From Brachypodius melanocephalos (taxonomy: Eukaryota > Chordata > Aves > Passeriformes > Pycnonotidae): DNA of 64,000 nt. The notes under the pieces are model-generated. The model did not search any database and had not been told where the DNA came from. It saw only the letters and a list, made by a program, of their open reading frames with translations. Both the position numbers and the translations under genes were made by a program. Of this stretch, positions 26,466 through 38,796 are shown in pieces. How positions within the stretch are numbered: the stretch's first letter is position 1; every line of letters starts with the position of its first letter. The stretch spans positions 2,988,740-3,052,739 of the forward strand of contig VZSR01000479.1 of the NCBI GenBank assembly GCA_013398615.1. Direction: 5' to 3'.

Positions 26466-29307
26466 TAAGGGAAAAACCTATTCTTTAGGCATTGTATGTT
26501 TTTAATGCATCAGAATCAATCTGCCAAGAACCAGCAAGTTGCCTTGTGAGTGCAGTGACACAGAGGAGCATATTTAGAAGGCATATGGCAGAGAAAGCAG
26601 GGTGTGCTGCACCCTGGGAGATCTCTTCCTATTTTCCTGCGGTACTTCACTGACTAGAGCACATGCATATGGGGCTCTCTTGAATGTGTATTAATTGAAT
26701 AAGAGACGATTTCCTAATGATGAATTCTATGCTCTTTTTTTTTTTCTTGTTTACAAAAATGACACCCTTGAGCAATCAGTATACAGTGATTGCTGGTCTC
26801 CCCCAAGAGAATTAAATAACATGATTTTGTTATTCATTTTGCAGTTGTTCTGTGCATAACATACAACTTCCAGCTGAAATAAGGCAAAGAAAAAGCCAGA
26901 AAACATGATATAGGTATGTGTTCTATCTATATACACAGAGAAGATACAATTAAGATGTGACATAACATGGAATAAATGCATATGTTCATCCCCAACTGCC
27001 TGGTTTCTTGTTTTCAAGCACAATGAATCAATGCAAGTGCATTGACCTGCACACAAGGGCAAAGTGCATCTTTTTGCAGGATCTTCTCCAGTGCAATTAC
27101 AAGAAGATCAAACGAGCTGTTTAGGCTGCTGTGTGTTTCAGATGGCAGCAGTATCTGCAGCATGGCAGGGCTGAGCATGGCCTGCAAGTGCTTTCTGAGG
27201 AGCCTGACTAATTAGTGCATGCTGAGCTTCATGCTGCTAGAGCTGAGCTCCTGATACCCAGGCTAAATATAATTCCACAAGAAACCCCTCCAAGGATGCA
27301 TTAGTGGAGATGTGTATTTTGAAAGGTACAAAATTCAGAGGCAATGCAGTACTTCAGTCTTCTTATACTCACTACTTGCAGACTTTTTGATATGTGTATC
27401 TTTGGGAATGCCTCAAAAGCTGCTTTCTACTTCAGTGCTGTGTATGGGTTTCTCATATTCATTTATGTCTAAAGAGCAAAGTGAAATGATTGTCTCACTG
27501 AAAGATCTCTGGGGGTACTGACATCCCACGTGCATTCTGCTAAACTTCCAAAGTTTGGGTTTTATTGTATTTAGTTCTTATTTTTGGCAATCTTATTGGA
27601 ATTATAGCCTCCTAGGCAGCCATTGTTAGGAATATTCCTTGCTGCTGTAATCTGAGTTTCATTGATAAAAAGGAGCTTGAAGGCCAACTTTATATTTAAA
27701 CCACTTTACATCTGAACTTATTCTGTTCATTGCATTTTTGTTGGTTTGATATACCAGAGTTTTCAGAACTTTCCTTTGACTGTCTAACATCACGATATCC
27801 AGGCTGCTTCCTATGGATTTTAGTTTTCTATTCTTTTTACTTCATTGTCTTTTGAACTGCTATAGCCTACTCATTTAAAAAGCATTTGGCTCCTGAATTC
27901 CAGTGTTGCAAAGTACTGCTTAGTTTGGTCTCACAAAACATGTCAAATTTAATTATATTAAGTTTTTGTCTCTAGCAGGTCAATCAGACTTACTTACAGG
28001 AATTATTTCAGAAAGTTACCTAAGGCAAAGTCAAGAATAGCCTCTTCTATTTTCTCTTCTATGCTTCAGATCGAGCTCTTGCAAGATGCAATTGTTTATT
28101 AATTTCAAAATTGTCTTTCCACTTTATGCTGTGATATATTTGGTATGATAGTTGTCCTAACAAACTTTGTTAGAGGTTGTTGTAATCTCTGTGAAAACCA
28201 GCAAACACTCTCAGCTGTACAAGTATTCTCCAAGGGGGATCATGCTGTAGTGTAGTATGGACATATCTAGATTCTGACATGAGAATGACGTATACAGTAT
28301 TGTTTACCTAGAAATCACTCTAAACTGGCCCAAGGGAGACCATCTTATTCTAAGAGTTATCTCTCAGATGCACAAGAGCAGAAATTTCATAGACCAGTCC
28401 AGTGCCCAAGCAGTGAAGGAAAACAAGGCAGCTTTGTTGGGGTGGGGAGGACAGGCACTTGCACTTCTCGTGTCATGTTGATATTGTACCATATTCAGAC
28501 AATAGAACTTGGTGTGGCCTCCAAAATATTGCACTGCTGGATTGTGTGATAGGCATTAACAGAGTCACTGCCATCAGGGCAATGCAAAGTGCTGCAGGTA
28601 ACATTAATAAACAATCTTTGACTTGTAATTTGTATCTTTCTTTTCAGAATTCATGGTATACCCCTGTCTAACTTTGTATATAGAATATGAACACACTATG
28701 TATTCCCATATGTTCACATGGACCCTGATTTTCTTTAGAAACCTGTTTATGTATTTGTGTCTTTTGTTATTGGCTGAAAATATTTATCTTATCATGCTTT
28801 CAAAGTACAAACTTTGTCCTAAACCCTTTGAAGTGTACCAAAATCTTCTCATGTTCTCAGATTTTACTTCTTTCTTTCTTGTACTAATGTATGTATTTCA
28901 AAAGGATTTATTATACTGTTCTGATATATGCTTTAGGAATGAGAATTTGAAAATCCTTTTCTTGAAAGAAAGGGTTACTGGTGAGGATATTCTAACCCAT
29001 GACACTGCATTACATGCAAGAAAGAAGTTTGTTGTTGCAAATAAATGTATTATGAGAATGCTTGAAGGAGAAGGAAATGGAAGGTAGTTGTTTATTTTTT
29101 TCCTCAAAACCAAGTTTGAAGTGAAGAGATGGTGAAAGAATCATTTTGATTGTAGAGGAAGTATAAATTAGAATCATAATAAACTTTTGTATTGTAATGA
29201 CTTTATAGAAAAAAAAAGGCAATAATTTGTAGCAGTAATGGGAATACCTCCTGTGCATGCAACATTGTCTTTCTCTACAGGTCTTTCCCTTAACTCTATT
29301 TTTAGAT

Positions 29308-29357
29308 TGTTTTTTGGTGTGTGTGGGGTGTGTGTGTGTGTATTTGGGGTTTTTTTG
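29308..29357. repeat. (GT)n-rich simple repeat
   Basis: GT dinucleotides interrupted by GGGG are followed by TTTGGGGTTTTTTT. The minus-strand frame across it gives a Thr/His/Pro-rich peptide, which is an artefact of the repeat. Confidence 0.88.
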
Positions 29358-32300
29358 TAATGGTGTAAAACCTGTAGAGTTGCTCTTGATTTACACTGGC
29401 AAGAAATGTCTAAAGTTGCCATGGTGAGAGATAAAATGCAAAGCAGTACTTTGAATTTGCTGTGTAACAGCATCAAGTATGGGTATTACTCAGCTGCTTT
29501 TGCCACATACTAGAATAAATTTACAAAGTTAATACCTTGATTAGTATGACTACCCAGAGCTGCTGCTCTGCTTCCAGTGACAGACTCTTGTTCTGACTGC
29601 TTCATTCACAGCTCTTCAAAGTGGTTCTTCAATTTTGTCCCCCTGTTTAGGATTTCACTGATCTGCCCGTGTCTGGCAAAGTGATTGATAGGAGTTCTTG
29701 AAGTGACCTTATGGTTGGCTTGTGTGGAATCAATACAAAATATCCCCAGGCATTAGGGGGGAGGTCACATGAAACAAATTCATCAAGGCTCCACACCCTC
29801 TCTGAGCTCCCCCTACCACTGCTTGAGGGCTGAGCATATCTGTGCCTTTGACCTCTCTAATGAGACATCTAGTTTGAAGGACTAAGGACCTTAGAGGATC
29901 TAAGGCATCCTCTAGTTTGAAAGTTGTAGCCTCAAAAAATATAACAACCTGAGGATGTTTTCATTTCCATCTAGTACTTCATTAGATAAAAATTGGAGAG
30001 TAATTTTAATTTCACTGTAAATGTGGTAGAGACCAGGTTGGTAAAAAGATTAAATAATCATGTATGTTGGGTGTCTTACAGTTTTTTGACACTTAGTGCT
30101 TTGTATGAGGGGCCTTGATGTTGCTGTTCCTGACCTGAATGTGGATTTTGCCATTAATTTCAGTAGAGATTGTCTTGGGTGCTGAGCCAGTGTGTGCCTC
30201 CTCTACCTCATCTGGGAACCTGGCATGGTAATATTGTACAAACTTGGCATGAATGAGATCTCTTCTGGGTCACAGCTGTTTGTAAACTACCAAGTCCGAG
30301 CACAAAATGGGATGGGTGGAGAGAATGAAAGAGAACTCTCCACAGTAACACTGAGATAGTTGAGAGAGATCCTTGAATGCAAAGTGGTAAATATTGACAG
30401 TATTTCTAGAGGTTTTTGCTGTGTACAGCTTTTTGAAAGGGATTATTCCACAGTAAGTTTTGTTGTTTGAGTGGTTTACCTTGTTTTTCCTGTCCTGGCA
30501 TTCTGATTTTTCCCAGCATTATCATAACATCCTCCAGGCCTGAGTTGCAGCACAGGTGCCTTGCCATCTTGACTGGCCCTCAGCCCATCTCCATGCCATA
30601 CCCTTTAGGCAACAATGCTCTTTCTGTAGAGGATAATGCAGCTCTTTAAAAACACTCTCAACTCAGCAAAATGGGTTTATTCAGACTTGGTGATTGCTGC
30701 TGAACAGAAACATCTCTCGGTGAAATTTCTACCTTTTAGCTCTAGAAACAGAGGGAGATCTCAGGTAAAGCAAGTATTGGTTCCACGAAACATTTGGCCT
30801 GCATGCTCCAAGTTAGAAAAGATTAGTTGGGGGCAAAATGTGCGACAGAACCTGTACTTGTGTTTCCTGCAGCCCTGGGAGACATCTCAGTAGGACTGGG
30901 GTTTCAGGGTAGCAGGTAAAGAAAAAGACACAAGCACATTTGCCATGCAAGAAAGTGGAAGACAGTGAAGAGCACTGTGTTTTCTCAGTTCTCAAGGAAG
31001 GCTTAAATTAATAACACTCTACATTTGATGAAAGGGAGTTTCATCTCTCTCTCTAGAACACCAATAAAAGGATGACTGTAATATATTTTACAATCAGATG
31101 CAAACTTCTGTTCTCCAGTTCTTTCTTAAAAAATTATGCCTGAAATGCAGTTTGATTATTGTTTAAATCCACTAGCAGTGCTTCTCTTTAAATTCTTTCT
31201 ATTGAGTTGTCCACGTTGTCCCCTCACCTTGTCAAAGTGGTGGCAATAATAAAGAGAAGTTTTCTGAAAAAGTGAAGACCTTCCAGCTGAAGAAAAATCC
31301 AGCTAAGAGTATTTTAATCTTAAAACTTGCACACTGCTGTACCAGACCCAAGACTAATATTCAAAGCTGAATGGCTTTAGAAAGAAAACTTTTTGTCTTT
31401 TTTTTAATCAAAAGCTTCTAACCTAACAGTTTTGGAACCTTCAGGTATCTTTTATCGCAGTATTTCAGAATATAAAAAAAATAGGAAACCAACTCTCTGT
31501 CCAAGAAAGCTTGGAAAGGAAGACCAAATCCTGCATCAATTGATGCAGAAAAATGCCACTCCATTAATTTAATAACAAGTTTCTACAATCTGCTTCAGGG
31601 CTGAATCTTACACAAACATCATGAAGGAGATTTAGACACAGAGTGACATAATCTTGGTGCACATTTTTTGCTGTCTTTTAAGTGTTTTACCCTATGCAAT
31701 CACTCATTCTGCCTTGCCCCACCTTCCTATCAAAGGATGTGGATGCTGCAGATATTTCTTAGCTTAGTGCCAATGTAGCTAAAATCAAGGAATTAAAAAT
31801 TTGCTGTCTATATAGCTGTTAAACTAATTTATTCCACCACTTTGAAAGAATTAGGGCAGCTTTTTGTGGTGATTTTGTGATTCGATAAGAGGACTTCAGT
31901 TCTCAATCCATCGTAATTCTAGGTGCCTGACACTTTGTTTTTTGTTCCAGTCCTCACTGAGTTGCTTCCAACTGTCTGCAATCAAAGCACTTGGGGATGT
32001 TTTGCACAACCTTTTACTTGCCTTTTTTAAAATGTTTTTAAATCTGTAATTCAATTTCACATTAAAAGATTTTCTTCAATATACAGTTAAGTTCTGCTGA
32101 CCTCAAACTACACAAAAGATTTTTGTTTAAAGATATAGCAGGTCCTTGACTCATAAAATACTGCCTGGGTCAAGAACTGGGGTGAGGTCTTATCCACAGT
32201 TTCTTTAACCCTGTGGAGATGCACGTAATGAGTTACAGAATGAAAAAATACAAGCTCCAACATCTAAAGTGCTACAGAATTATGCAAACCAAGATGAGAT

Positions 32301-34940
32301 TATTATTTGCCCCTCCCATTTGCTCTTCTCTTACAGTTAAGTGACAGTCATGCTTGTATCAAGTGTTACTTGTTTCCTGAGCAACTTATTGGACTCATTT
32401 TCTGTACAATCCTGAGAAATTAATATTTTTAAGATACTTTTCTTAAGATCATTTTTAAGATGCCAAGAGCAGTATAACTGGAAGGTCTTACAATATTGCT
32501 TTTGTCAGTAAATTTGGATTCTTTTGGATACAGAGTAGTTGAAGCTGATGTGAATGCCAGAAAATTGTGGCTATGGAAAAGTGAATTCCATTCCCCATGA
32601 AAAGCAGAATCCAAACATTTGCATGAATATTTTTTTTTCTATGTATGTGATGTAACAAGTATCTTTATGCTGACATGGTGATGGCTAATGGGATGGTGTA
32701 TCATGCATGAACTGTGACACACTAGACCTGAAGACCTACAGTGAAAGCTAAGAGACCAAGATAAAGTATATTGAAACCTTGTTCAGATTTCTACAACAGT
32801 TGACTATATTGGGCTGTGTTTCACATGAATTTATAGATTTACAAGATTTGAAAAATGAAATCACGCATCAAAGTAGTTTATTATTAACATTCTTTCAGTT
32901 AGAGAATTAAATGTTATCTGATACATAGAAACAACTTTTACTTGCATATTTCTGATACTGCTGCATTTTATCCAAGTGCTAAAAAAATTTGGGAAACATC
33001 ACTTTGACAGAATACAACAGCCTGTTGAGGTGCAGTGAAAAGAATTTAATTTTTTTTTAAGTGGGATTTTGCACTTGTTAGTGACACTACTTGTGATACA
33101 GGGCTACTGCTCTTGGGCTACCATCAATCAGCATCTCTTCTGTCCCTACTGACTTGAGTGATTGGATCTCTAGAGAACCCATCTTGAAACCCTTACTCCA
33201 TCTGAAAGTTTATTTTGCATAAAAAAAAACATTTACAGTGATCCATTTGAAAACCTTTTAGAGGTGTTAGTACATGGCCTGGGATATTACTCGTGGTGAC
33301 AGGAAAATAATGCTGTAGTCAAGGGCTGACAAGATGAAGAAGTATGATGTTACTTTATGGCCCATTTCTTGCATAGTATCACACTCTGCTCACCAAAGAC
33401 TGTGGGCCACTCTTTAAAGTATTTCAGCTTTGAGGGGTATTTTTTTTTTTCATCTTGAAAGCTAAGAATCAAAATACTCTGCAACTGCCATTTAAAATAG
33501 GACCATCTTTGCTGGCTTGTCTGTGAGATTACAGTACTTGTAGTCTAATTGAGATATTTTTAGAACCAGAAGTACCATATCCAGCTGGAAACCAGGTTGT
33601 TTGCCCATTGTAAGACATCCAAAATCTTAGCAATCCTTAAACACGTCACATGAACAATTCTGCATTTTGCCAATACTGGTGTTCCCACCAGTTATTTCCT
33701 CTACTTTTCAATCAAACACACAGACACAAGTGAGAAAAAGAGGGAAACAATTTCTTTGACAAGAAGGTGTTTAAAAGAAATGGGAAATTTTGGAGGTGAC
33801 AAGAAATTTTAACTGGCAGAGATAGAACACAACCCCGTGGTCAGAGAAAAGTGGTATTATCAAAAGTGTATAGCAAAGCATGAACACATTTGTAAAAGGA
33901 AAAGTGTTGTATGACTTTGTAGATTGTCAATATATAATGATGAAACCCCTACCCCATAGGCTTGTCTGGGCACACAGAGCCTGCAGTGTTTGTAAGACAA
34001 TTTTACTGCTATAGACACATTTAGACAGCAGTGTATTTACAGCTAGCAAAAATAATGAGTTATGCAGATCAACCCAGACATGGCTCAGTAGAACCTTTAA
34101 ATTTCCAAAACCCAAGGATATACATTAATTTTCCACACATAATGCACCATGATAGCCACATATATTGAATTTGTTTGAGATGTGTTCAATTCCTTTTTGC
34201 TAGGACAGCCAGACTGAGAGTAGGTTTCACTACACATGGCACAGGGGTACTCTGGGCCTGGAACAAGTGTTCACTGACAGTCAGACCATACACCAGATCA
34301 GAGATATTTTGGCATTGCTTGAATTGTTCTTAATATGTAAATCAAAAATTCTTGTCAGTCCAGCACCAAATATTACCTGCATCAGGTTCATATTGATATC
34401 TGGTCATATTCAGATATGGCAAATGACACATTTCTGTGGTGTAATGGTAATTGATAGCAGAGACTCAGGAGTGTCAGATGTGGCCCCAAGTTAGCACTTG
34501 CAGGTGAATTTCACAGTGCAGGATTAAAGTGTTTTATCCTGAGATCTCCTGGTCTTATCATATGATTGCAGAAAGCGAAAAAAAAAAATTGCCTATTATA
34601 CATCTAAAGTCAAATGATTCACTGCACAGCATATCCACCATCTTCCTTTCAGGGTTATATTTCAAGAGGTTTGGCAGTGAAACAGCCTGGCTGTGTGAGA
34701 ACAGAAACCTCCGCTGGTGAACAGGGAGAGTGGCTCTGTAAAATTAGCCACAGAACAAAAAGCTGAAAAATGGGGTGGGGGCCGTGGGTGTTCTGATTTT
34801 TTAAAATGCTTAAACGTCCTTTAACTTATTTGTTTGGGTTTTTTTCTATTGAATACATAAATGAGAAATTTATCACCCACACAATCTGTTTCAGCGGGAA
34901 AAGTGTGTTTTGTCAGTTTGTGCAATTCCAATTGTTACAA

Positions 34941-34973
34941 ATGGGAAAAGGTAGTGAAAGGTAGTGAAAGGGG
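34941..34973. repeat. 10-bp tandem duplication at the edge of the CpG island
   Basis: Two exact copies of GTAGTGAAAG lie at 34951-34960 and 34961-34970, preceded by a partial GGAAAAG. The duplication lies where AT-rich DNA gives way to the GC-rich promoter region. Confidence 0.85.
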
Positions 34974-35580
34974 CGAATTGCCCCCAGCCCCCCCAAAAGG
35001 ATGGCTATTTTGTTTCTGGAAGGAAAATCCGAGCAGCTCCTTGCTGGAGAGGAAAGGCAGAGTGTAGCGGTTCAAGGCGGATGGTGGCAGTGCGGGAAGA
35101 GGGGCACGGTTCGTCCCCCGGCCGGGAGCCCTGCAGGGTGGCCGCTGGCAGGACGGGCGGCGGGGGAGGCCGGGGGCGGCCCTGGCCCCGCTCCAGCGGC
35201 AGGTGGATGCTGCGGAGCCCGGCGCGGGGTTTCCCCGCTCCCCAGCGCTCCGGCCAGCCTAGCTGTCGGTCTGTATTAAATGGCTGCCTGCTTTTCGGGG
35301 CTGCCGACTGCTTCACGGTTTGGCTGTTTATTTTTATTAGCAGCTCTGCCGTCTCTCGGGGACAGCTCCTGCCCCCCCATCCCGCCTCTTCTCTAGGTGA
35401 GGCTTCATCCCACCGCCTGCCCGTCCGCCCCCACCTCAGCCCTTCCTCCCCTCGCCCTTCCCGGGGAGACGCCGCCGCCTCTTCTCCCCGAGCATCCCCC
35501 GGCCACGCACCCCTCCTGGCTCTCCTGCTCCCGGCCAGGGTGCGCCAGGGTGTGGGCTGGGGCCGGTCCGGCCGTGCGAG

Positions 35581-35588
35581 GCCAATCG
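35581..35588 (+). promoter_or_regulatory. GABRB2: CCAAT box (NF-Y type)
   Basis: GCCAATCG within AGGCCAATCGCGG matches the NF-Y core and lies inside the dense part of the CpG island. Placement and context suit a promoter element, but the motif is short and the evidence is the match alone. Confidence 0.45.
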
Positions 35589-35770
35589 CGGCTTTCCCGG
35601 GAGGAAAAGGCGGTGGCCGGCCCGGGGGCGGAGGGGCAGGGCAGGGCAGGAGCTCCGGAGCGCCTCAGCCCCGCGCCGGGGACCGCGGCGTGCCGGGGAG
35701 CGAGCGGCTCCAGCTCGCCTCGATCTCTGTGCAACACCTTCACCCTTGTCCCTCCCCCACCACCCGCCGG

Positions 35771-35796
35771 TTTTTCTTTTTTTTTTTTTTTTTTTT
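35771..35796. repeat. Poly-T tract inside the CpG island
   Basis: A 26-base T run broken by one C interrupts the GC-rich island. It is followed by C/T-rich sequence and CTCCTGCAG, so it may act as the polypyrimidine tract of a splice acceptor at 35817, or may be just a homopolymer. Confidence 0.8.
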
Positions 35797-35817
35797 CGCT
35801 CCTCCACTCTCCTGCAG

Positions 35818-36219
35818 CGAGTTAAATATTTCTTTTGTTAATTGACGCCCAAAGTGTTCCCAATCCCTTCCCCGCGCCGCCCGGGCCGACCGAGGACGTG
35901 TGCACGCCCAGATCCGCTCGGTGAAGCAGCACAGATCCGCGGGGCCGAGCGGGTATGTGCGTGAGGAGGAGAAGGAGGTGGTGTAAAAGGAGCGACGGGC
36001 ACAAAGCAGATTTGAGAGGAATAATTTAACTCCGGTGTTTGTTGTTTTTCAGGGGGTTGTTTTTTCCCTTCTCTATCTCTCCTATCTTTTTTTCTGCTCA
36101 GGATTTAAATGTCACTCAAAGCATCCCCAGATCAGCTTTCCGCTCGTCTCCGGTTTCTTCTGAGGCATTAATTGGATCACAAGCTGCATTTGAAGAGTTT
36201 GGGTGTTTTACCCACTGAG
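35818..36219 (+). other. GABRB2: Candidate non-coding 5' exon of GABRB2
   Basis: The 3' edge is the best-supported part: CCCACTGAG at 36211-36219 is followed by GTAAGTGGG, a near-consensus splice donor on the gene's strand. The left edge is uncertain. It could be a splice acceptor (T/C-rich tract ending CTCCTGCAG at 35817) or the exon could start at a transcription start within the island. A 20-residue upstream ORF at 36109-36171 would be included. Splicing to the acceptor at 36994 would join it to the coding exon. This is inference from splice motifs and position; there is no transcript evidence. Confidence 0.4.
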
Positions 36220-37035
36220 GTAAGTGGGCTTATGCACCTACGTCGGGTCTGGATGGTCAGTGAAAGCCTTTCAGAGCGGCGTTTTTCTTCCCCCTGCCCC
36301 CCCTCCCCCTGCTCCTGGCCAGGTTTCAGATTCTACCTGAAGAACTCACATCCTTGGGTTAACCATCGGTCGATATAGCGAAAATGAGCCGGGGGGGAGC
36401 GGGGTCGCGGGGGCTCCGCGCCCGCCCCTCGGGCACCAGCCAGTGACCCGTGGGAGCCGGCGGTCGCAGCCGGCGACCCCCTCCGTTCCCAGTGCCTCTG
36501 CTCCTGGAATAGCGCCTGGCATCACAGCGAGGAAAGAAACAGCCTAATCCCCTCTTACAAGAAACTATTCGTCATCATATTTTTTTCCTCCGTGAGAAAT
36601 ATTGTAGGCGCTCATCTCCCTCCTCCCCCACCGCCCGCCTCCGTTGCCAGCGCCGGCTCCTTTGCCCGCACCTCTCCTCGCTTCAGGCGGTTCTTTCCAG
36701 GGACTAAAAAGTTAAGCTGCCCCCTCTCTCCCCCCACCTGCCCCCATACGTACGCAGTGCATTCTCCTTTTTAACTATTCTCCCTGTGCCTAATCCGAGT
36801 CCGTCCAGCCCCCCCAACGCTTAAACTGGGTTGCAAAGCCTCTGTATCCTGCAACTCCTAAAACTTCTCTTCTTGCTGTGATTTATACCCTATATAAACA
36901 AAAAGGACAACAAAAATATACTGGATTCTCCTGTGGATTATATTTTTTTTTAAATAATGCATTTCCTTCTTCCCCTTTAATTTTTTTTTCCAAGGAAATT
37001 TGCTCCATCTCCAGCAGCAACCACTGCTCCTTTTG

Positions 37036-37095
37036 ATGTTGTGGTACGCCGTGCGCATGCGCTTCACATTAGAATTACTGCACTGGCCAGAATAA
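37036..37095 (+). other. Upstream ORF of 19 codons in the GABRB2 5'UTR
   Basis: ATG at 37036 opens a frame that ends at TAA 37093-37095, 55 bases before the GABRB2 start codon and in a different frame. The predicted peptide is MLWYAVRMRFTLELLHWPE, with a second in-frame ATG at 37057. Both upstream ATGs have pyrimidines at -3, so initiation is probably leaky, while the main ATG has G at -3. It would be present in any transcript that contains the segment from 36995. An uORF here could lower GABRB2 translation. The frame is certain; translation is not shown. Confidence 0.6.
37052..37062. promoter_or_regulatory. NRF-1-type palindrome
   Basis: TGCGCATGCGC contains the perfect NRF-1 core palindrome GCGCATGCGC. 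It lies 89 bases upstream of the start codon, in a stretch otherwise poorer in CpG than the island. NRF-1 is reported to regulate another GABA-A beta-subunit gene, GABRB1, so the site is plausible as a core promoter or downstream promoter element. It also encodes the internal Arg-Met-Arg of the uORF. Confidence 0.55.
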
Positions 37096-37150
37096 GTTGG
37101 ATCTCTTCTTCTCTTCACTGAAACCCTAAATCATATCGAAAGCTAAAGGG

Positions 37151-37227
37151 ATGCTGAGAGTCCGGAAAAAGGGTTACTTTGGGATTTGGTCATTCCCTTT
37201 AATAATAGCTGCGGTGTGCGCACAGAG
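37151..37227 (+). CDS. GABRB2: GABA-A receptor beta-2 subunit, coding exon 1 (signal peptide)
   Basis: The exon encodes residues 1-25 and two bases of codon 26. It reads MLRVRKKGYFGIWSFPLIIA and then AVCAQ: a basic n-region followed by a hydrophobic core, a classic signal peptide for entry into the secretory pathway. It matches remembered mammalian beta-2 except for Leu instead of Trp at residue 2 and Lys instead of Arg at residue 7, and differs clearly from beta-3. The ATG is chosen because G is at -3, an in-frame TAA lies 24 bases upstream, and the family start is matched. The exon ends CACAG AG before GTAAGT, an ideal donor. The product is a subunit of the pentameric GABA-gated chloride channel at inhibitory synapses. 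Confidence 0.95.
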
Positions 37228-38301
<1,074 letters not shown>

Positions 38302-38369
38302 GTCCCCCAGTGGCTGTTGGCATGAACATAGACATTGCCAGTATAGATATGGTGTCGGAAGTCAATATG
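38302..38369 (+). CDS. GABRB2: GABA-A receptor beta-2 subunit, coding exon 3
   Basis: This 68-bp exon completes Gly57 and encodes PPVAVGMNIDIASIDMVSEV followed by NM (residues 58-79), ending in phase 0 before GTGAGT. The acceptor is GGTTTGCAG. The segment forms the first beta strand and the loop after it in the extracellular ligand-binding domain. Ala61 agrees with beta-2; beta-3 has Cys there. The exon size of 68 bp is as I recall it for this receptor family. The next exon (beginning Asp-Tyr-Thr-Leu-Thr in the family) does not occur in the window, so the gene is cut by the window edge, not broken. Confidence 0.95.
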
Positions 38370-38673
38370 GTGAGTACTTAAGGTTTGGGGATGCTCGCTC
38401 TCGGAGGGGGGGCGCCGTCGATTCCCCCGCCCCTGCCAAGGCGGAGCGGTGCCCGCGGGCGTGAGGGGACCCGGCGCGGCCTCCTGCCCCGGGGGGGCGG
38501 CGGGGCGGGGCAGGCTGGCTGCTCGGGGGTCGGCGGGGGCTCGGGGGCGGCCTTGCCCCGGTGGCGGTAGCGGATGGCGGGCGGGGAGCGGCGGGGCCGC
38601 CCGGGCTGCGCGGGGCCGCTCCTGCGGCAGCTCCGGGGCCGCTCCCGCCCTCAGCGCCTTCCCGCGAGCAACG

Positions 38674-38689
38674 GCGCCCCCTGCCGGCC
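38674..38689 (-). promoter_or_regulatory. CTCF-like motif
   Basis: GCGCCCCCTGCCGGCC matches the reverse complement of the CTCF core (GCGCCCCCTGGTGGCC) at 14 of 16 positions, including the whole GCGCCCCCTG half. It sits in the densest part of the second CpG island, about 300 bases after exon 3. The match is strong by eye, but GC-rich islands produce such matches by chance more often than other DNA. Confidence 0.5.
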
Positions 38690-38763
38690 GCGCGCGCGCA
38701 CCGCACCCGCGCGCCCTCCTCGCCTTTCCCCGTGCGGTGCCTGTGCTGGGGCCGTGCCTTGTG

Positions 38764-38796
38764 AAAACAAACAAACTAACTAACTAACTAACTAAA
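38764..38796. repeat. (AAAC)n/(CTAA)n simple repeat
   Basis: Two to three AAAC units pass into five CTAA units directly at the downstream edge of the CpG island. It marks an abrupt return to AT-rich sequence. Confidence 0.9.

Larger units (their letters stand above)
22741..34950. other. Intergenic DNA upstream of GABRB2, no gene seen
   Basis: This is about 12 kb of AT-rich sequence with only simple repeats. The unrecognised open frames, including 25285-25665 (126 codons) and 28653-29087 (144 codons), lack domain signatures, known motifs or splice-supported exon structure. I do not call them genes. Upstream enhancers of GABRB2 could lie here but cannot be seen by eye. Confidence 0.5.
34970..36680. 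promoter_or_regulatory. GABRB2: CpG island, probable GABRB2 promoter region
   Basis: Composition changes abruptly from AT-rich to GC-rich with abundant CpG at about 34970. The densest parts are 35060-35760, 35860-36000 and 36380-36500, with pyrimidine-rich C/T stretches towards 36740. It lies 0.5-2 kb upstream of the start codon in the orientation expected for a promoter. A CCAAT box at 35582-35586 and GC-box-like C/G runs are present; no convincing TATA box was seen. Long frames on both strands here (up to 293 codons) are rich in Ala, Pro, Gly and Arg, as expected when stop codons are rare. The transcription start cannot be placed from sequence alone. Confidence 0.82.
36995..37150 (+). other. 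GABRB2: GABRB2 5'UTR next to the start codon
   Basis: A pyrimidine-rich stretch (T run, then CCAAG at 36990-36994) makes a plausible acceptor, so the first coding exon may begin at 36995. Alternative acceptors lie at 37014 and 37017 (CTCCAGCAG). If this segment is not spliced, the 5'UTR would continue upstream into the CpG island. It contains a 19-residue uORF and an NRF-1-like palindrome. An in-frame TAA at 37127-37129 separates the main start codon from any upstream extension. Confidence 0.5.

Noticed and set aside
1..34950. Search for the neighbouring GABRA6 gene on the minus strand
   Set aside because: The family neighbourhood (GABRB2 head-to-head with GABRA6) made this likely in principle, but no GABA-A alpha-subunit exon could be read; the intergenic distance is probably larger than this window.
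34964..35845. A 293-codon open frame and several others of 90-142 codons in the upstream CpG island
   Set aside because: They are rich in Ala, Gly, Pro, Arg and Ser on both strands, overlap each other, have no domain, and run through a poly-T tract. Low stop-codon density in GC-rich DNA explains them.
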